Of a DNA stretch of 64,000 bases, positions 32,924 to 44,976 are shown piece by piece. The notes beneath the pieces are model-generated. The model ran no database searches, was not told the DNA's origin, and saw only the letters and a list, made by a program, of their open reading frames with translations. A program made the translations under genes and the position numbers. This DNA is from Setomelanomma holmii (lineage: Eukaryota; Ascomycota; Dothideomycetes; Pleosporales; Phaeosphaeriaceae): assembly GCA_010015745.1 (NCBI GenBank), contig ML978154.1, forward strand, positions 1,016,668 to 1,080,667. Direction: 5' to 3'. Each line of letters opens with the position of its first letter. Position 1 is the stretch's first letter.

Positions 32924-33397
32924 TCAATCGCGCTTGTGGGGTCCTTTGATCTTCGGATACATCCTCGAAAGGTGGTAATTGATGTTGTTCTTCTTCTGGT
33001 TCGGGTTGCGCTAAAAGGGTATTAGATGAGCCAGACACTGTTGGATCATACATCACATACCGGTGCATCCATACACTGCCGTAACTTCTGCTCGAGTTGT
33101 GCACATCCCTGGACGCTATAGCCTGAGGACGCCCAGCAACCTGAAAGGCTCGTGTTAGCCATGTTACTATCTCGTGTGTCCTTTCTGCAACAACCTGCCG
33201 GGCAGAGTGATGCCGTTGCCACAATTCAGTGGCTCCAGAAGAAATTAGAAGTCCCACGTACCCAAGACTGATGACATTGCTCCTAAACATGGGTTCGCCT
33301 CTGGTTTATTCGGTCGTCGGACGCGGAGCTTGGGCAGCGGGGGAAGCGGGCAATGGGTGACCGACTGCACGGCGCTGCCTTGCGGTTTTGGCACCAT
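32924..33397 (-). CDS. MRP10: Mitochondrial ribosomal protein Mrp10/mS37, three small exons
   Basis: The model is complement(32924-33010, 33061-33140, 33262-33397), 100 aa. It is a small-subunit mitoribosomal protein of the twin CX9C (CHCH) type imported through the Mia40 route. The conserved start PLPPLPKLRVRRPN is followed by NPCLGAMSSVLG; intron 1 (120 nt, GCTAAC branch) then joins CWASSGYSVQGCAQLEQKL and RQCMDAP. This makes both CX9C pairs: C-LGAMSSVLG-C and C-AQLEQKLRQ-C. Exon 3 encodes the basic tail ending INYHLSRMYPKIKGPHKRD. The first Cys pair exists only after splicing. Start at 33397 gives the usual size; an in-frame Met at 33496 would add 33 residues. No gene is evident from any single open frame here. 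Confidence 0.92.
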
Positions 33398-33708
33398 CAC
33401 GGATAATTGTGTCGAATACGTGCTATCGTAATGTGGTGACGACTTGTATGGCGGCCTTGCGATGAGTTCTGCGTGGTGGTTGTCGAACTGCTCCAAAAGT
33501 TTCGAGCCGCGGAATCGGCCTAACCGGGCCTAGTGTGCCTTCCTCCAATGTTTGGAGCTTTGTTGTGGTCGACGCTGCCTGTCGCTACCAACGGACCGAC
33601 ACGCACGACCTACGATTCTCCACGCCCACCGAACAACCATTGGGGACGCATGTTTATGGTGGTTTGACATTCTTTATAACCAGGTATCGCTGTATCGCGG
33701 TACTCATC

Positions 33709-36665
33709 ATGGTCCCTTCGCCGCGCGAACGCGCACCGCAATCACCGTTCCGCCAAACATGGGACGAGGCCGACGCTGCCTTCCTCGACCCAAACTCTCT
33801 ACCCGTCGCCAGAATCCCTCGAGGCTGGGAACGCAAACAGGAGACCAAGAAGACGGAAGAAGGTCGAGCGAAGAAGATCTGGCGCAGATTCAATCTTAGG
33901 TCGCGTGCCTCTGGTACAGTGCAAGAGGCGAGCGAGGAAGCAGACGAGGAAGAGCATGACGTGCGGTCGAGACCAGTCAAGAAGAGACAGCACATGAGCC
34001 CAAAAGCTATGGAGAAGACTAGTTCAGGGCATAATGGCAAGAAGCGCGCCTTCAAAGCAACGCGCTGGGACCGAAGAAAGAGTGTCCTCCCAAGTGCGTC
34101 CTCATGATGACCTACTGTGACGGACAAACACTAAACTCATCCATAGGAAAGAACAACTCAAACACCGAATACCCCATAACAGACGCACCTGCGACCGATG
34201 ACGAGAGCGATGACGCGATAGACGCGACCAACGAGGATCTGAGCGAAGCTGTTATTGCAGAGATGGACGCTGCAACTGATCGACACGAGCAGCTAGATCT
34301 TGATTTATTACCAGTCGAGGCAGATAGGCGAGCGACTTTCACCTTTACCATGGACTCTGAGGCCGTCGATGACCTGCCCGACTACGAGAGCCTCGATGGG
34401 CGAGCTGACGGCAACAACCAAGAACCCGAGGAATCGTTCCTTGGCGACGACGCAACCGGCGCAAACTTCTTCCGCTCGCCTGTGAAGAATTCATCCATGT
34501 ATACCTTTGGCTCACCGGAGAAGATTGAGTACCCTAAACTCCCCTTGAGCGATACCTCGATTGTCGAAAGTGAGCGCCCAGGCGCCGTGGAACAGGCTGC
34601 TGGCATCATGAATCTTGATGAGGATATGGCCGAAGCAGAAGAGATCTCCGCTCATGGTAGGGATGAGCAGGATGGACCGGACCGTGGTGAAATCGGACAA
34701 GAGTCGCACGCGTTGGTACAAGAGGTGGAAAACTTTGCCTTACCTGCAGAACTCGGAGACCGTTCTGCCATGACAGCAACAGGCAATGAGTTCGAAAAGA
34801 TTTCTACATCCGTCTCGAGCGCTGCTCCCGCGATAAGCTACCCAGCACTGCCGACGGACAGTGTATCGAGCGATCCTGTAGGGCCGGAGTCGCCGTCGAC
34901 AGCGGAGGAAGAGCACGAATGGGTGGTAAAGGACATAACTCCGCAGCAGACCGCATCAGATGTTGACGAGAATAACGAAGAGCCTTCAACTGCTGTTACT
35001 GAGGAAGATCATGTCATGGTGGACGATGTCGCCGACGATGACGCCGAAGAGGAATTTACCGAAGCATCGCTACAGCTCAACATCCAGCGAGACTATGAAG
35101 AGACACAGAAGAACGAGCAAGCTTCCTTGGTACCGACTGTGGAGGAGGACTCGCCGTCATCGGAGGAAGATTCGAACGAGACTGTCGCCGTTGAAACTGA
35201 TGAAGGCGTGCCGGTCCCCAAACCCATGGAAGAGACCAGAAAAGAGGTCGAAGAGGACGAAGTCCACCAAAACCAGTCGTCACACGGAAGTCATATTGAA
35301 CACATCACGGATGGACTCACACTATCCTTCAATGCAGTAAAATCACAGTCACGCGAGCCAACTCCACGAAAACTGCACTCACCTCCACCACCTGCAGTTC
35401 AATCTGGCCCAGATGATGCGACGATTACTATCGCTATGGACGACGACACCGCATTGCTCAAGGACTTCCTCAACCGGGCGGCAGCAAGCAAAGCTGAAAA
35501 AGCTGCAGTTTTGACCCATCGAAGAGAGTCTTTGCAAAACCGTCGCGACTCGGATGTCATTCGCCATGCTCTTGCGTCACCTCGCAAGGTGCTCGAAGAT
35601 AGGGACCCAAATTCACCGTCAAAATACGACAACGAGTTGACACTTGACCTCTCACAGACCCTTACACTCAGTATGCCAACGGACGCCTCAACCTCGCCAA
35701 CACCAGGTCGAGCGGAACAGGAAGGCAGGCCGGTCGAGAAATCTCTACTTCTAAATGGGTCGAGGCGATCATCACGAGCCAAGAAATCACGGCTACCAGC
35801 CCCTGCAACGATGCCGACAGCGCAGGCTTTCAAGATAGCCATTGGTCGAGTTGATGGCAGCGAGCATGTCGTTCTCAAGAAGAGTGATGCCCAGGAGCTC
35901 GCTACAATCACACGAGCTAATACCCGCAAGAACAAGCAGGGCGCATTCAATGTCACTGTACGCCTCCTGAGGCTCGCAGCCGATGCCGACAAGCTTCCAC
36001 CACTGGACGACTCTACCAAGGAGGTCATCGTTGGAAAGAATATCCGTTGGGATGAGCAACTCGCGTACTACCAAGAGAACCCGGAAACTGTTGCCGAGGC
36101 AGAGAGTCTAGCAACACCGGACGAGCTGGGCATGGACGATTCCTTCACCACCCCGAGCGCGAAGAAATCCAAGGTATCGAGGAACTCGACGCCGAAGATT
36201 CGGAGGGTCAAGGGACTTGGTACAGCGAATGGCACTCCAGGAAAGGGACTTCTTGCGCCTGCTTCGTTGCTTCCTGATGAAGTACAAGATGAAAAAGAAG
36301 CAGCTCAAGCACGAGTACAACAGCTCCCAAGACCGAAGGCGAGCAGGATCAAGAAGATGCCGGTGGCAACCACCACGGCGGCCACAGCCTCGACACAAGC
36401 AGACTCGAAGCTTCCTTCTCTGGACATTGTACCCGTCGGAGTCGAGCCCACTAAGGAACGGAAGTCACGACTCGCTGCGCCAAAGAAGGTCACGCTACCT
36501 CAATCCACCCCACCGCTGGCCGTAGAAGGCAAGGAGAATGCACAACGAACTGGTCTGACTGGAGCAACACCTAAGAAAGGCATCCCTGCGCCCAAAGTCA
36601 TCGTACCACCGACTGTGGGTATGATGGAGTCCGGCTTGCCGAGGAGGCGAGGACGCAAGATCTGA
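33709..36665 (+). CDS. Large acidic/basic disordered protein, two exons
   Basis: The model is join(33709-34093, 34147-36665), 967 aa. Exon 1 encodes a basic segment (FRQTWDEADAAFLDPNSLP, WERKQETKKTEEGRAKKIWR, KKRAFKATRWDRRKS). Exon 2 encodes a very acidic stretch (about 130-470), then a more ordered block near 590-690 (HVVLKKSDAQELATITRAN, GAFNVTVRLLRLAAD, VGKNIRWDEQLAYYQENPE). The tail is Lys/Pro-rich with TPKK repeats and ends GLPRRRGRKI, an AT-hook-like RGRK motif. The composition suggests a nuclear, possibly chromatin- or spindle-associated protein, but I recognise no family. The short intron (53 nt) has donor GTGCGT and acceptor CCATAG and preserves the frame. Confidence 0.78.
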
Positions 36666-36939
36666 GTTGTGTGCAGAGTAATGACTGATGAAGCAGCGTG
36701 ATCTTTTGGAGTTTTATACCTTCTTTTGCATGTAGGGGCGCGTTTGACGATTGCTTTTAGGCGCATCGGGTTTCTGGAAAGGCGCTTGTGGGGACATGGC
36801 ATATTCCATGGATTCCTACACATGCACGATGGCGCGCATCATCATTTCCGTCTTAAATGCATTACTTTTGTCTACAAATTCTACCCTGGTCTTTACAACC
36901 ATACATCCTCGTCTCCTCGCCCGCCCCTCATCAAGCACT

Positions 36940-38580
36940 CTAAACGCTCAACTCCGACACGCCCGCCTTCTCGATATACGCCCTATACGCCTCCAGCTTC
37001 TTTGTCAACACGCCCCCCTCCCCACAAAACTTCTCCGCAATCTCCGCACTCCTGCCCGTATACAAGCCCGCGTCCAACATGCCATCCAGCTCCGCCCAAA
37101 TCGGCTTGAAATACTCCGTCTTACGAATCCTGTCGACTAGATCATTACGCTTCCCCTCATCCTTGACCTGTGATCCAGCTTGGTGCGAAAGCACGCGAAT
37201 CTGCTCGTGCGCCTCTTGTCTGCTCTCCCCCTTGGCGACGAGTTTCATAATGATGGATTCCGTGATCATGAACGGTAACTCTTCTTGTACGCGCGCGTCG
37301 ACGCGTTTGGGGTACACGACGAGTCCGGAGGTTACGTTATCGAGCGAGAGCAAAATAGCGTCTGCGAGAAGGAACATTTCGGGAATGTCGATCCTGCGAA
37401 TCGCGCTGTCGTCGAGCGTGCGCTCCATCCACTGGTCGGAAAGCGTGTTTGCGAAGGATGCGGGCTTGGACATGAGTTCTCTGCTCAGACTGTAGATACG
37501 CTCGCTGCGCATGGGGTTGCGCTTGTACGCCATTGCGCTGCTGCCGATTTGGTCTTTTTCAAAGGGCTCCTCGAGTTCTTTCCATGCAGCCAGATGGCGG
37601 ATGTCGCCGGTGATTTTCTGCGCGGTGGCGCCGAGGCCGGCGATGGCGTTGGCGACGATGAGGTCGACTTTGCGGGTGTAGGTTTGTGTGCTGACGGGGT
37701 AGGTTGATGGGAAGCCTGCTTTTTTGCACAGTAGGACGTTCAGGTCGTCGCATTTCTTTGAATCATTGTTGAAGATCTCGAGGAAGGACGCTTGAGTTCC
37801 GGTGGTTCCCTGAGCGCCGCGGAATTGTAGGCAAGAACGGACATGCTCGATGGATTCGAGGTCGAAGAGGAGGTCTTGGGCCCATTGGGCGGCGCGCTTG
37901 CCAACGGTGATGAGTTGGGCTGGTTGGAGGTGCGTGTAGGCGAGAGTGGGGAGGGATTTGTATTGCAAGGCGAATTTGGAAAGGTTGGAGAGGACTTTGG
38001 CGAGTTTGGGGAGGAGCAGGTCCATTGCGTCGCGCATGAGAATTAGCTCGGCGTTGTCGGTTACGTAGCAGCTTGTTGCCTATGGATGTGATTAATTTTC
38101 TGTTGTGCTTCGAATGAACGGCTTATTGCATTGAGGTCGTCTTCGTTTTACGTCACGTGCAACGAAGACGATGTTCGAGATACGATAACTTACACCATAG
38201 TGTATGATGCCCGCTGCCTTGGGCGCAACCTCTCCGAACGCATGTACATGCGCCATAACATCATGTCTTCTCCTCTTCTCCTCAACCTTGGCGACCTCGA
38301 AATCCTGATCAGTCACCATCAAATTCTGCCTCATCTGCTGCAGCGCCTCGTCGGTGATCGCGTCAATTCCAAGCTCTTTCTCCGCCTCGGCCAGGTAAAG
38401 CCAGAGTTTGCGCCAGGTACTGTGGCGTGATCGCTGGCTGAAAAGCTGCGACATTTCAGGCGAGCAGTATCGCCCGGTGAGGGACGTTTGGTAGGAGTCA
38501 AAGATCGAGGCGCCATTTTTGGACTTCATGGCGCTGATCTGAGCCTGGAGATCGAGCGGCGAATCTGTAGTGTTCGCCAT
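36940..38580 (-). CDS. ADE13: Adenylosuccinate lyase, two exons
   Basis: The model is complement(36940-38079, 38194-38580), 508 aa. It belongs to the fumarase/aspartase superfamily and acts twice in purine synthesis: splitting SAICAR to AICAR, and adenylosuccinate to AMP, each releasing fumarate. Exon 1 begins [12 protein letters not shown] and holds [25 protein letters not shown] joins across the 114-nt intron to [12 protein letters not shown]. Later come the catalytic-His region [19 protein letters not shown] (about 175-195) and the superfamily signature [15 protein letters not shown] (about 309-323), with the catalytic Ser loop. The length is slightly above the 482 aa of yeast Ade13. It should be a cytosolic homotetramer. 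The intron ends beyond an in-frame stop, so splicing is required. Confidence 0.96.
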
Positions 38581-39430
38581 CCTGTGGTGCGTTGTGGTGT
38601 TTGCAGTGCGCTGCTGGTGTGGTGTGAGTTGATGGTCTGCCGAATTCGGTCACCAAGATTGCAAAGTGTGACAGTGCGCTTCTTGTTCCTTTGTTGTGTG
38701 GTATTCGTTCAATTGGTATTCCAGTGAGGACTCGTGAGAGTGAGAGAGATATCATGAGAGAATGATGGTTTCCTTTTCTACCCGCGTCAAAATGACAGCT
38801 CTTGCACGTGTACCCCAAAATTTGAGCTCTGGCGCCAAGACCCCACATTCCATCATCCTCCCAATTAGTGGACCACTTCAGATATCGCACCTGTCAAAGT
38901 CTGTCAAATCTATTGATCGACGATACGTTCAACGGTGCGTGCAGAAAATCATTCGCAAAGTCTTGGTTTCATTTGCGTTGGCAATTTTGCAATTGAACAG
39001 AACCTAGCTGGCACAACGCTGAACCTCGCATTAACGCCGTGAGACTTCACTCAAACAGTCAGACGACTTCGCTCTGCAAGCTCAATCACCGCGGACCAAT
39101 GGTTCGACTATGCGAACAATCCTGTGCTCAAAACCTGTTGCTCGATTCTGTATACTGCATTCTGCTTCGCCTCCCGTATCTTTCCGATACAGGCCTGGCG
39201 CATTATGTCAATCAAAGTCTCGCCCACGGAAACTGGCGAGTTGCGGAGGCAGATGCCAGATGGTGCACAAATCATGGCAATTGTCCAGAATTCGATAGTG
39301 TGAAATCAGTCTGCTATCCAGACTTGTGGTATCTCGAGACCCGCTTTCTCCACCAAACTGCTGCCCAAGCGAGGCCACAAATCCACCATCCCACTCGTGA
39401 GCCCCAAGGAAGCTCAAACTACCCCAACGA
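38581..39430. other. Intergenic, ADE13 promoter side and 3' flank of acyltransferase
   Basis: 850 bp upstream of ADE13, reaching the stop codon of the acyltransferase gene. The 159-codon + strand frame at 39039-39518 overlaps the last exon of that gene in antisense and has no features of its own. Confidence 0.4.
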
Positions 39431-41068
39431 TCATAGCGACGGAGCCTTCCATACGTCTCTATTGATTTTGAACAGATTGCTCTGTTTATGTGGCAGGCTG
39501 ATCTCCCGCTCCTTGTAGAAACCAGCTTCTTGTAGATAGTGAGCGAGTCTAGCATCCTTTGTTAGTGATATTGCTACATGTAAATGTTTTGGGACGACTT
39601 ACTTCTCGTTGTCAACTCGCGGCTCAAGCATCACCCTCTCCGTCCGGTTATCGGCAAGCCAGCAGTAATGCACGAGAGCACTCAGCCAGATCTTGACCCT
39701 ATGTGCCCCTCGAAACTCCTGTTCGCCGACTAAGCAATGAAAGCCTCTGTCCCAATCACTCACAATTGGTACATGCTTGCCCAAGTTGTCTTCTTTGACC
39801 CAGTATATCTCAAAGTAGCCAAAAGGTTTTCCGTCCCAGCATCCTATCACTGGGAAGGAGTTTTTCGACTTCAGGCCGTTCCTGAGGAACTCCTCTTGAT
39901 GTGATAAAGGACCTTGCTCGCCCCAAAAGTGCGAAACTCGCGGGTCGTTCATCCATTTGTGCAGATATTCCGGATCTGATTTCGAGTCCAAATCCAGAGC
40001 GGTCATTGTGGGAATTACAGAATCTGACTTGGACATCATGCTGTTTCGAGGTGTGGAGACCGGCCCAGAAATTGGCCCACGATGCCGCAGCGGTTTTGAC
40101 GAGCATGACGCGACTCGGAAAGAGAGGTATTGCCCAACGCTCGGAACATACCGAGTGTAGAAGACCTCGCCCTGTCTAGGAGGTTTCGGGCGCACAGGAT
40201 GTCGGACGTTGTTCGTGAAGACGTACTGTGCGGGCGGCGGGGGGTAGTACGTCGGTAAATGGGAGCTCGAATGGAAGGGGCCCGGTGCTGTAGGTGACCA
40301 CAGCCCGGTCGAGGATGATTCGAGCTGTTGTTCCTTGACTGGCTCTCCTCCTGGGCCCCGCGCCGGCGAAGATGGTCGTGAGGGATATGGAGAGCCAGAT
40401 GGGAAAGGCGACTGCGCCATTGGCGATAACGTGAAGAGGTAGATGCGCGGGTCAAGCTGCCAGAACGTCCTGCGACTGACGAACATTTTCGTCCACCCTT
40501 CAGCTGAGTTCTCCTCTTGCGCGCAGCCCACTGACGAATCGTCGGTGGCTATAAGTCCCATGCGCTCCAGCTTCGGCAGCACAACCTTGCCCTTGAATAT
40601 GCCTTCCCTGTTGATATTGATCCTCCAATCGCCCTTCGGCTTGCCAGCGTCGGCCGTATTTTTCGAGACAGAGTTGGTCACCTGGAGTGTCGGTTGAGGT
40701 TGATGGAAGTACCAGTACAGACTGGCCCACAGCATCATGGCAATCTGACGCGTCGGTGAGGCGGCAGCCTTAAACTCATTGCTGCTCGGGTTCGATATGG
40801 AAGAAATATAAAGATGGTCGCCATTGAGCGTTGGTCTCTTGTACCGGCGTACATTTCGGGGCGGTAGTCCTTCATCGTTGTACAGCTCCTGCTCCTCTTG
40901 CTGTTCGGCAGTCAATTGATCGTCGGAATTCAGGATAATGGTCCAGCCTGGTGGGAAAGGAGAGTGCGCGTTCAGCAGGTCGTTTGCTTTGAAGAATAGA
41001 CCGCCAAACACTGGGGTCACGGTCAGATTCTGCCCGTTGGGCAGATGGACAATGTTTGCGGGGGCCAT
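39431..41068 (-). CDS. SidF/SidL-like hydroxyornithine N-acyltransferase, two exons
   Basis: The model is complement(39431-39548, 39603-41068), 527 aa. The C-terminal half is the GNAT domain of hydroxamate siderophore synthesis: [57 protein letters not shown] and the [19 protein letters not shown] block. The last continues after a 54-nt intron with [15 protein letters not shown] and the tail [16 protein letters not shown]. The enzyme would transfer an acyl group (acetyl as in SidL, anhydromevalonyl as in SidF) to N5-hydroxyornithine; the sequence does not tell which. The central Pro/Ser-rich insert (about 215-300) is variable. Start at 41068 ([13 protein letters not shown]) fits the family better than the Met 14 codons upstream. 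No other siderophore gene lies in the window. Regulation by a GATA factor would be expected; one TGATAG site (41259-41264) is weak evidence. Confidence 0.9.
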
Positions 41069-41661
41069 GCTGATGACGATGGCGGGGTAGCTCGAGCTGT
41101 TCGAGGCCAAGAAGGAAGACGGTCGCTGGGCGATATCTGAGGGCTGCGACTGCAGTGTACTTCAGTCACCGAACATGGCGTGAGGAGTGCGCCAGGTACG
41201 AAGGTACGTCAACATTGTGGGTTGGCAGGCACACGCGCAGTCAGAAAATGCTGCCCAGCTATCAGCTTTTCATCTGTGGAAGGCCGAGAACAGCCACGCG
41301 GGATAATTCGCGGGGCGCCTCGAAGAAGCTACCACAGTGTTGAATTGCCATCGCATTCCATCAAACTCATCTCATCTTCACGCCGGCGCATCGCGATCAT
41401 GCCGATGAACTGTTGTCCCAAATGTGTGCACATACATCATATCATCGTTTGTTGTGGGGTAGTGGTGTATTATTGGTTGGCGGACACAGCATCCGCAGCG
41501 GAGCTTGGACGACGTTTCGGTCGGCGCTCGGGCTCTTCGATATGACGAAATGCGAAGACGATTATCTTAGCATGAACCGCCATAGCTTCCTACACTTTCT
41601 CTACAATACTCGCAACACCACTTGAAGCTCAATTGATACAACCGAATCAACTGCAAGCATC

Positions 41662-42456
41662 ATGAACTCGACTCTCCTCCGTACTTCTACTCTCCGCTCA
41701 GCCGCGAGGGCGACTGGACCCACGGTTTCCCGAGCTGGACTTGCGGGCACCACTTTTGTTCGCGGAAAGGCCACTCTGCCTAATCTTCCATGTATGATAT
41801 ACTGAACTCCCAGTATATTCATTCACTGACTCTAAGATAGACGACTATGGTGCGCTAGAGCCCTCCATCTCCGGCAAGATCATGGAGCTCCACCACAAGA
41901 ACCACCACAACACATATGTCACCTCCTTCAACAACTTCAGCGAGCAGATCTCGGAAGCAGCTGCCAAGCAAGATATCGCCGCCCAAATCGCCCTGCAGCC
42001 GTTGATCAACTTCCACGGCGGCGGTCACATCAACCACTCCCTGTTCTGGGAGAATCTAGCGCCGACCAAGCAGGGCGGCGGTGAGCCTCCGACAGGCGCA
42101 TTGAGCAAGGCCATCAACGACAGCTATGGCAGCCTGGACGCGTTCAAGGAGAAGTTCAACACAGCGCTGGCAGGCATCCAGGGCAGCGGATGGGCATGGC
42201 TTGTGCAGGACACACAGACAGGCAATGTGCAAATCAGGACATATGCGAACCAAGACCCCGTGGTCGGACAATTCCGCCCAATCCTTGGTATCGATGCCTG
42301 GGAGCATGCGTACTAGTAAGTCACCCAGGATTTTGAGCTAAAGAACCCAAGATACTGACATCTCACAGTCTCCAATACCAGAACCGCAAGGCAGAGTACT
42401 TCAAGGCAATCTGGGATGTTATCAACTGGAAGGCTGCCGAGAAGCGCTTCAAATGA
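41662..42456 (+). CDS. SOD2: Mitochondrial manganese superoxide dismutase, three exons
   Basis: The model is join(41662-41791, 41841-42315, 42369-42456), 230 aa. It converts superoxide to hydrogen peroxide and oxygen in the mitochondrial matrix. The N-terminal 35 residues (MNSTLLRTSTLRSAARATGP) are a typical targeting peptide. Metal ligands are visible in LHHKNHHNTYV, HINHSLFW and the signature DAWEHAYYLQ, which is completed across intron 2. GGGHINH and QGSGWAWL support Mn rather than Fe type. The ending WKAAEKRFK is duplicated as a relic at 48441-48476 (separate entry). Intron 1 has donor GTATGA and a CTGAC branch; intron 2 has GTAAGT and acceptor CACAG. Confidence 0.96.
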
Positions 42457-42681
42457 GTAATTCGGTGAAGTAACACAATGAATGACAATCGTAAAGCGCA
42501 GGACTGTGACACGTCAAAAGCTCTTCTGGCATTACTAATGTCACAAAGTGCATTTTTATGAAAGAGGCCCGTATTATTTCTTCTCATTTTCATCCAGTGT
42601 ATTCCCAGATGAAAACCGCGCAACAGGCCGGACATGCCCAAAATCGCTTCCTGACCATGGATCAGTACACCCCCTTTCCTA

Positions 42682-44976
42682 TTACCACTCACAAAACACT
42701 GCGCGATGATAAGAAATCTTCATTTTCGAGTCCCCACTCCCCACACAGTTCGTCACCGCCCTCTTAACCCTTTCTCCGAATCCTTTTTACACCCAACCGT
42801 GTTTCTCACGCCCATACTAGCGCCCATACTAGGGCAATGCAACGTACCAGCCCAATTGCCATCGTTCAAGTACACGCACCCCTCCTCAACGAACAGGGCC
42901 ATGGTGAGAGTTCCATGAAGCCACGACGGGCTGGCGAGCGCGTTCTTGTCGTCCCAACGCCGTGAGGCATCGTCCAGGTTGGCAAGTTCTTTGCAGGGAT
43001 CTACCTGAGAGCCGACTTTTGTTTCGTAGAAAGACTAAGTGTTGAAATCGGATTTGCCGCTTTTGAAGTAGCTGAGTATGATAAAGAGAGCTTTGCTTGG
43101 CGCGGGTTTCGCAATGGGGACGTTGGGTGGCGCTGGAGCTGGGACAAGAAGTCGGAGTCAGTGTTGGGGTTGGCGATGGCGATGGCGATGGCAATGGTGA
43201 TGGCAATGGTGATGAAGCTTTGATGATTCTCTGCCGCCAGAGGAAGATGTGAACGAAGTTAGCAGCGTGCTTGGAACTGAGGAAGCTGTAGAAGCTATAG
43301 ATGTAGAGGGTATGGATAGACTCTTGCTATTCAATGGGCAAGACCTGTCTCCGTCTCGCTCCATGAGCATTATTATCTCGTTCCATTTCTCTTCGTCTGC
43401 AGCAGCAGTCACTTTTCTCCCTCGAAGCATGCGAATGGGTTGAGATGCTGGCTGAGGAGCAGCAACGCCCGAGGCTGGCACTTGCGCTGAATTGGATGGT
43501 GTCGGAGTAGCAGCTGCTTGAGTACGCTGGTTGGGTAGAGCAGCCGAAATATCTCTGTACCGGTACATCGGGTTATCTTCAAACCACAATTCTATGCTCG
43601 CCATCTGATCGGGACAGTTGCCATTAACTTTGATACACAGCAACATTATCGTACTGGATAAATTCATCTCTACACCAAGGTTCCAACAAGCGAGACTTAT
43701 TCGGTGGCTTGTTCAAGACGGCGTTCTCGCTGGTGACATGTGTCATCAACACTACCAACAAAGTCAAGGATGGTGTGATCAAGGGGACTGAAGCCGCTGT
43801 GAGCCTCGCCAAGGATTTGGAAGATCACTTAAAGCCGATGATCAATGCACTCAACGAAGTCGTGCCTGAACAAGACCCAAAGCCCTCCGTTTCGGCCTCA
43901 AACAAAGTTAAATCTACATCTGCGGCATCATCTTCGTCCCCTTCATGCAGTCTACGCACCGTCAACGACTACGTTAACACCATCCTTGACTTTGTTGGTA
44001 GTGTCGATGACATATGTCACCAGCGAAAACGCCGTCTTGAACAAGCCACTGAACAAGTCTCGCTTGTTGGAACCTTGGTGTAAAGATGAACCTAGGTCCC
44101 TTTGACGACTCTTCCCGGATTTGCATGGTTTCACGCCATCAGTGGGTTTTGGTAGCTTGCCTAGAAAGTTTATGGCCTTTAGGAGTATGTTGTCAACTTC
44201 GTTGGTCACAGCCGTGATGGCTGGAGCGTCCGGGTGATTGATCCATTGTTCGATCATCGGGAATACGCTGACAAATGCTACAGATAAGTCCGATGCGGTG
44301 GAATTGAGTTCAGATCCAGTTGCAAACAGACTTGCAAGTGGGGTAGGCGGGACAGTGATGTCGGGCGGTGGTTGTAAGAAAGAGGAAGTTGTGGAAGGGT
44401 CAACATTTGGAGTCGACTTCGAAGACAAAACTCTGCTTCAGAATTCATTCATTTGAGGCTGGGTTCGACTGCTTGCCATTAGCGTGTCTGGACTGATCGA
44501 TGTTGCATGACATGTCGTTCTGCTGGAAAACATCGAAAGGAGTGTTGGCGATACGATCAACGTCGAGTTAATCGAAGATGTGGCGATCAATGAAGATGTG
44601 TTGAAGGCTGAGGAAAGCGATTGGAGCGAGATCAAATTCGATTCCACCAGTGATGAAGCGGACGTCAAGATGAAAGCTGATGTTGACGAAGGGAGCAGCC
44701 CCGTGCTTGATTTTGCGGTGGGAACCGGTACATCTGAAGGTGAGGAGTATTGGATGATGATGACACTTGCGACGGCCCTGTGTTACCCGTCCCAAGGTGT
44801 GTGGAAGGGAATGGTATTGGTAGACCAACACTGCTGCTGTTGACGGGAATGGGAAATGGGGGTAGACTTAAGGTAGTTGCAATGGTGCCACCAGTTCCCA
44901 TGGTCATCTGTGCTGCTACCGGGAAAGGACATAGAAGAGTGAGAGCGAATGCCCTGCCATACGAGGTTTTCTTCAT
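42682..44976 (-). pseudogene. Wrecked paralogue of the large secreted Ser/Thr-rich protein
   Basis: Reading leftward, the pieces match the intact gene at 51081-54464 in order. They are a signal peptide and start (MKKTSYGRAFALTLLCPF, 44976), LPPFPIPVNSSS, then WINHPDAPAITAVTNEV with LGKLPKPTDGVKP and FKTAFSLVTYVIDTTNKV (to about 43977), ASIELWFEDNPMYRYRD (about 43600), and a C-terminus with LHCPSMG and YHRAVFCEW ending at 42682. It is broken by frameshifts, an in-frame stop in the C-terminal part (after SGKSDFNT), loss of the roughly 350-residue middle (Cys cluster and DIYTWLYTQ region), and an inverted segment at 43663-44090 (separate entry). The gene cannot make a full product. Confidence 0.85.
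43663..44090. repeat. 114-bp inverted repeat with 200-bp spacer inside the pseudogene
   Basis: The arms at 43663-43776 and 43977-44090 are reverse complements with about six mismatches, all transitions. Both encode the same peptide stretch (FKTAF/SLVT...TTNKVKDGV), once on each strand. The 200-bp spacer continues the coding sequence of the left arm on the + strand (EAAVSLAKDLEDHLKPMINA), opposite to the rest of the pseudogene. This is therefore a duplication plus inversion within the gene, not a transposon terminus. Confidence 0.88.

Noticed and set aside
39039..39518. 159-codon plus-strand frame
   Set aside because: It lies antisense over the last exon of the siderophore acyltransferase gene.
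39431..42456. Siderophore or oxidative-stress gene cluster
   Set aside because: Only one siderophore gene is present; SOD2 and ADE13 are housekeeping neighbours.
43165..43215. GATGGC/CATCAC repetitive tract giving a His-rich peptide
   Set aside because: It is the decayed Ser/Pro linker of the pseudogene read in another frame, not a metal-binding gene.
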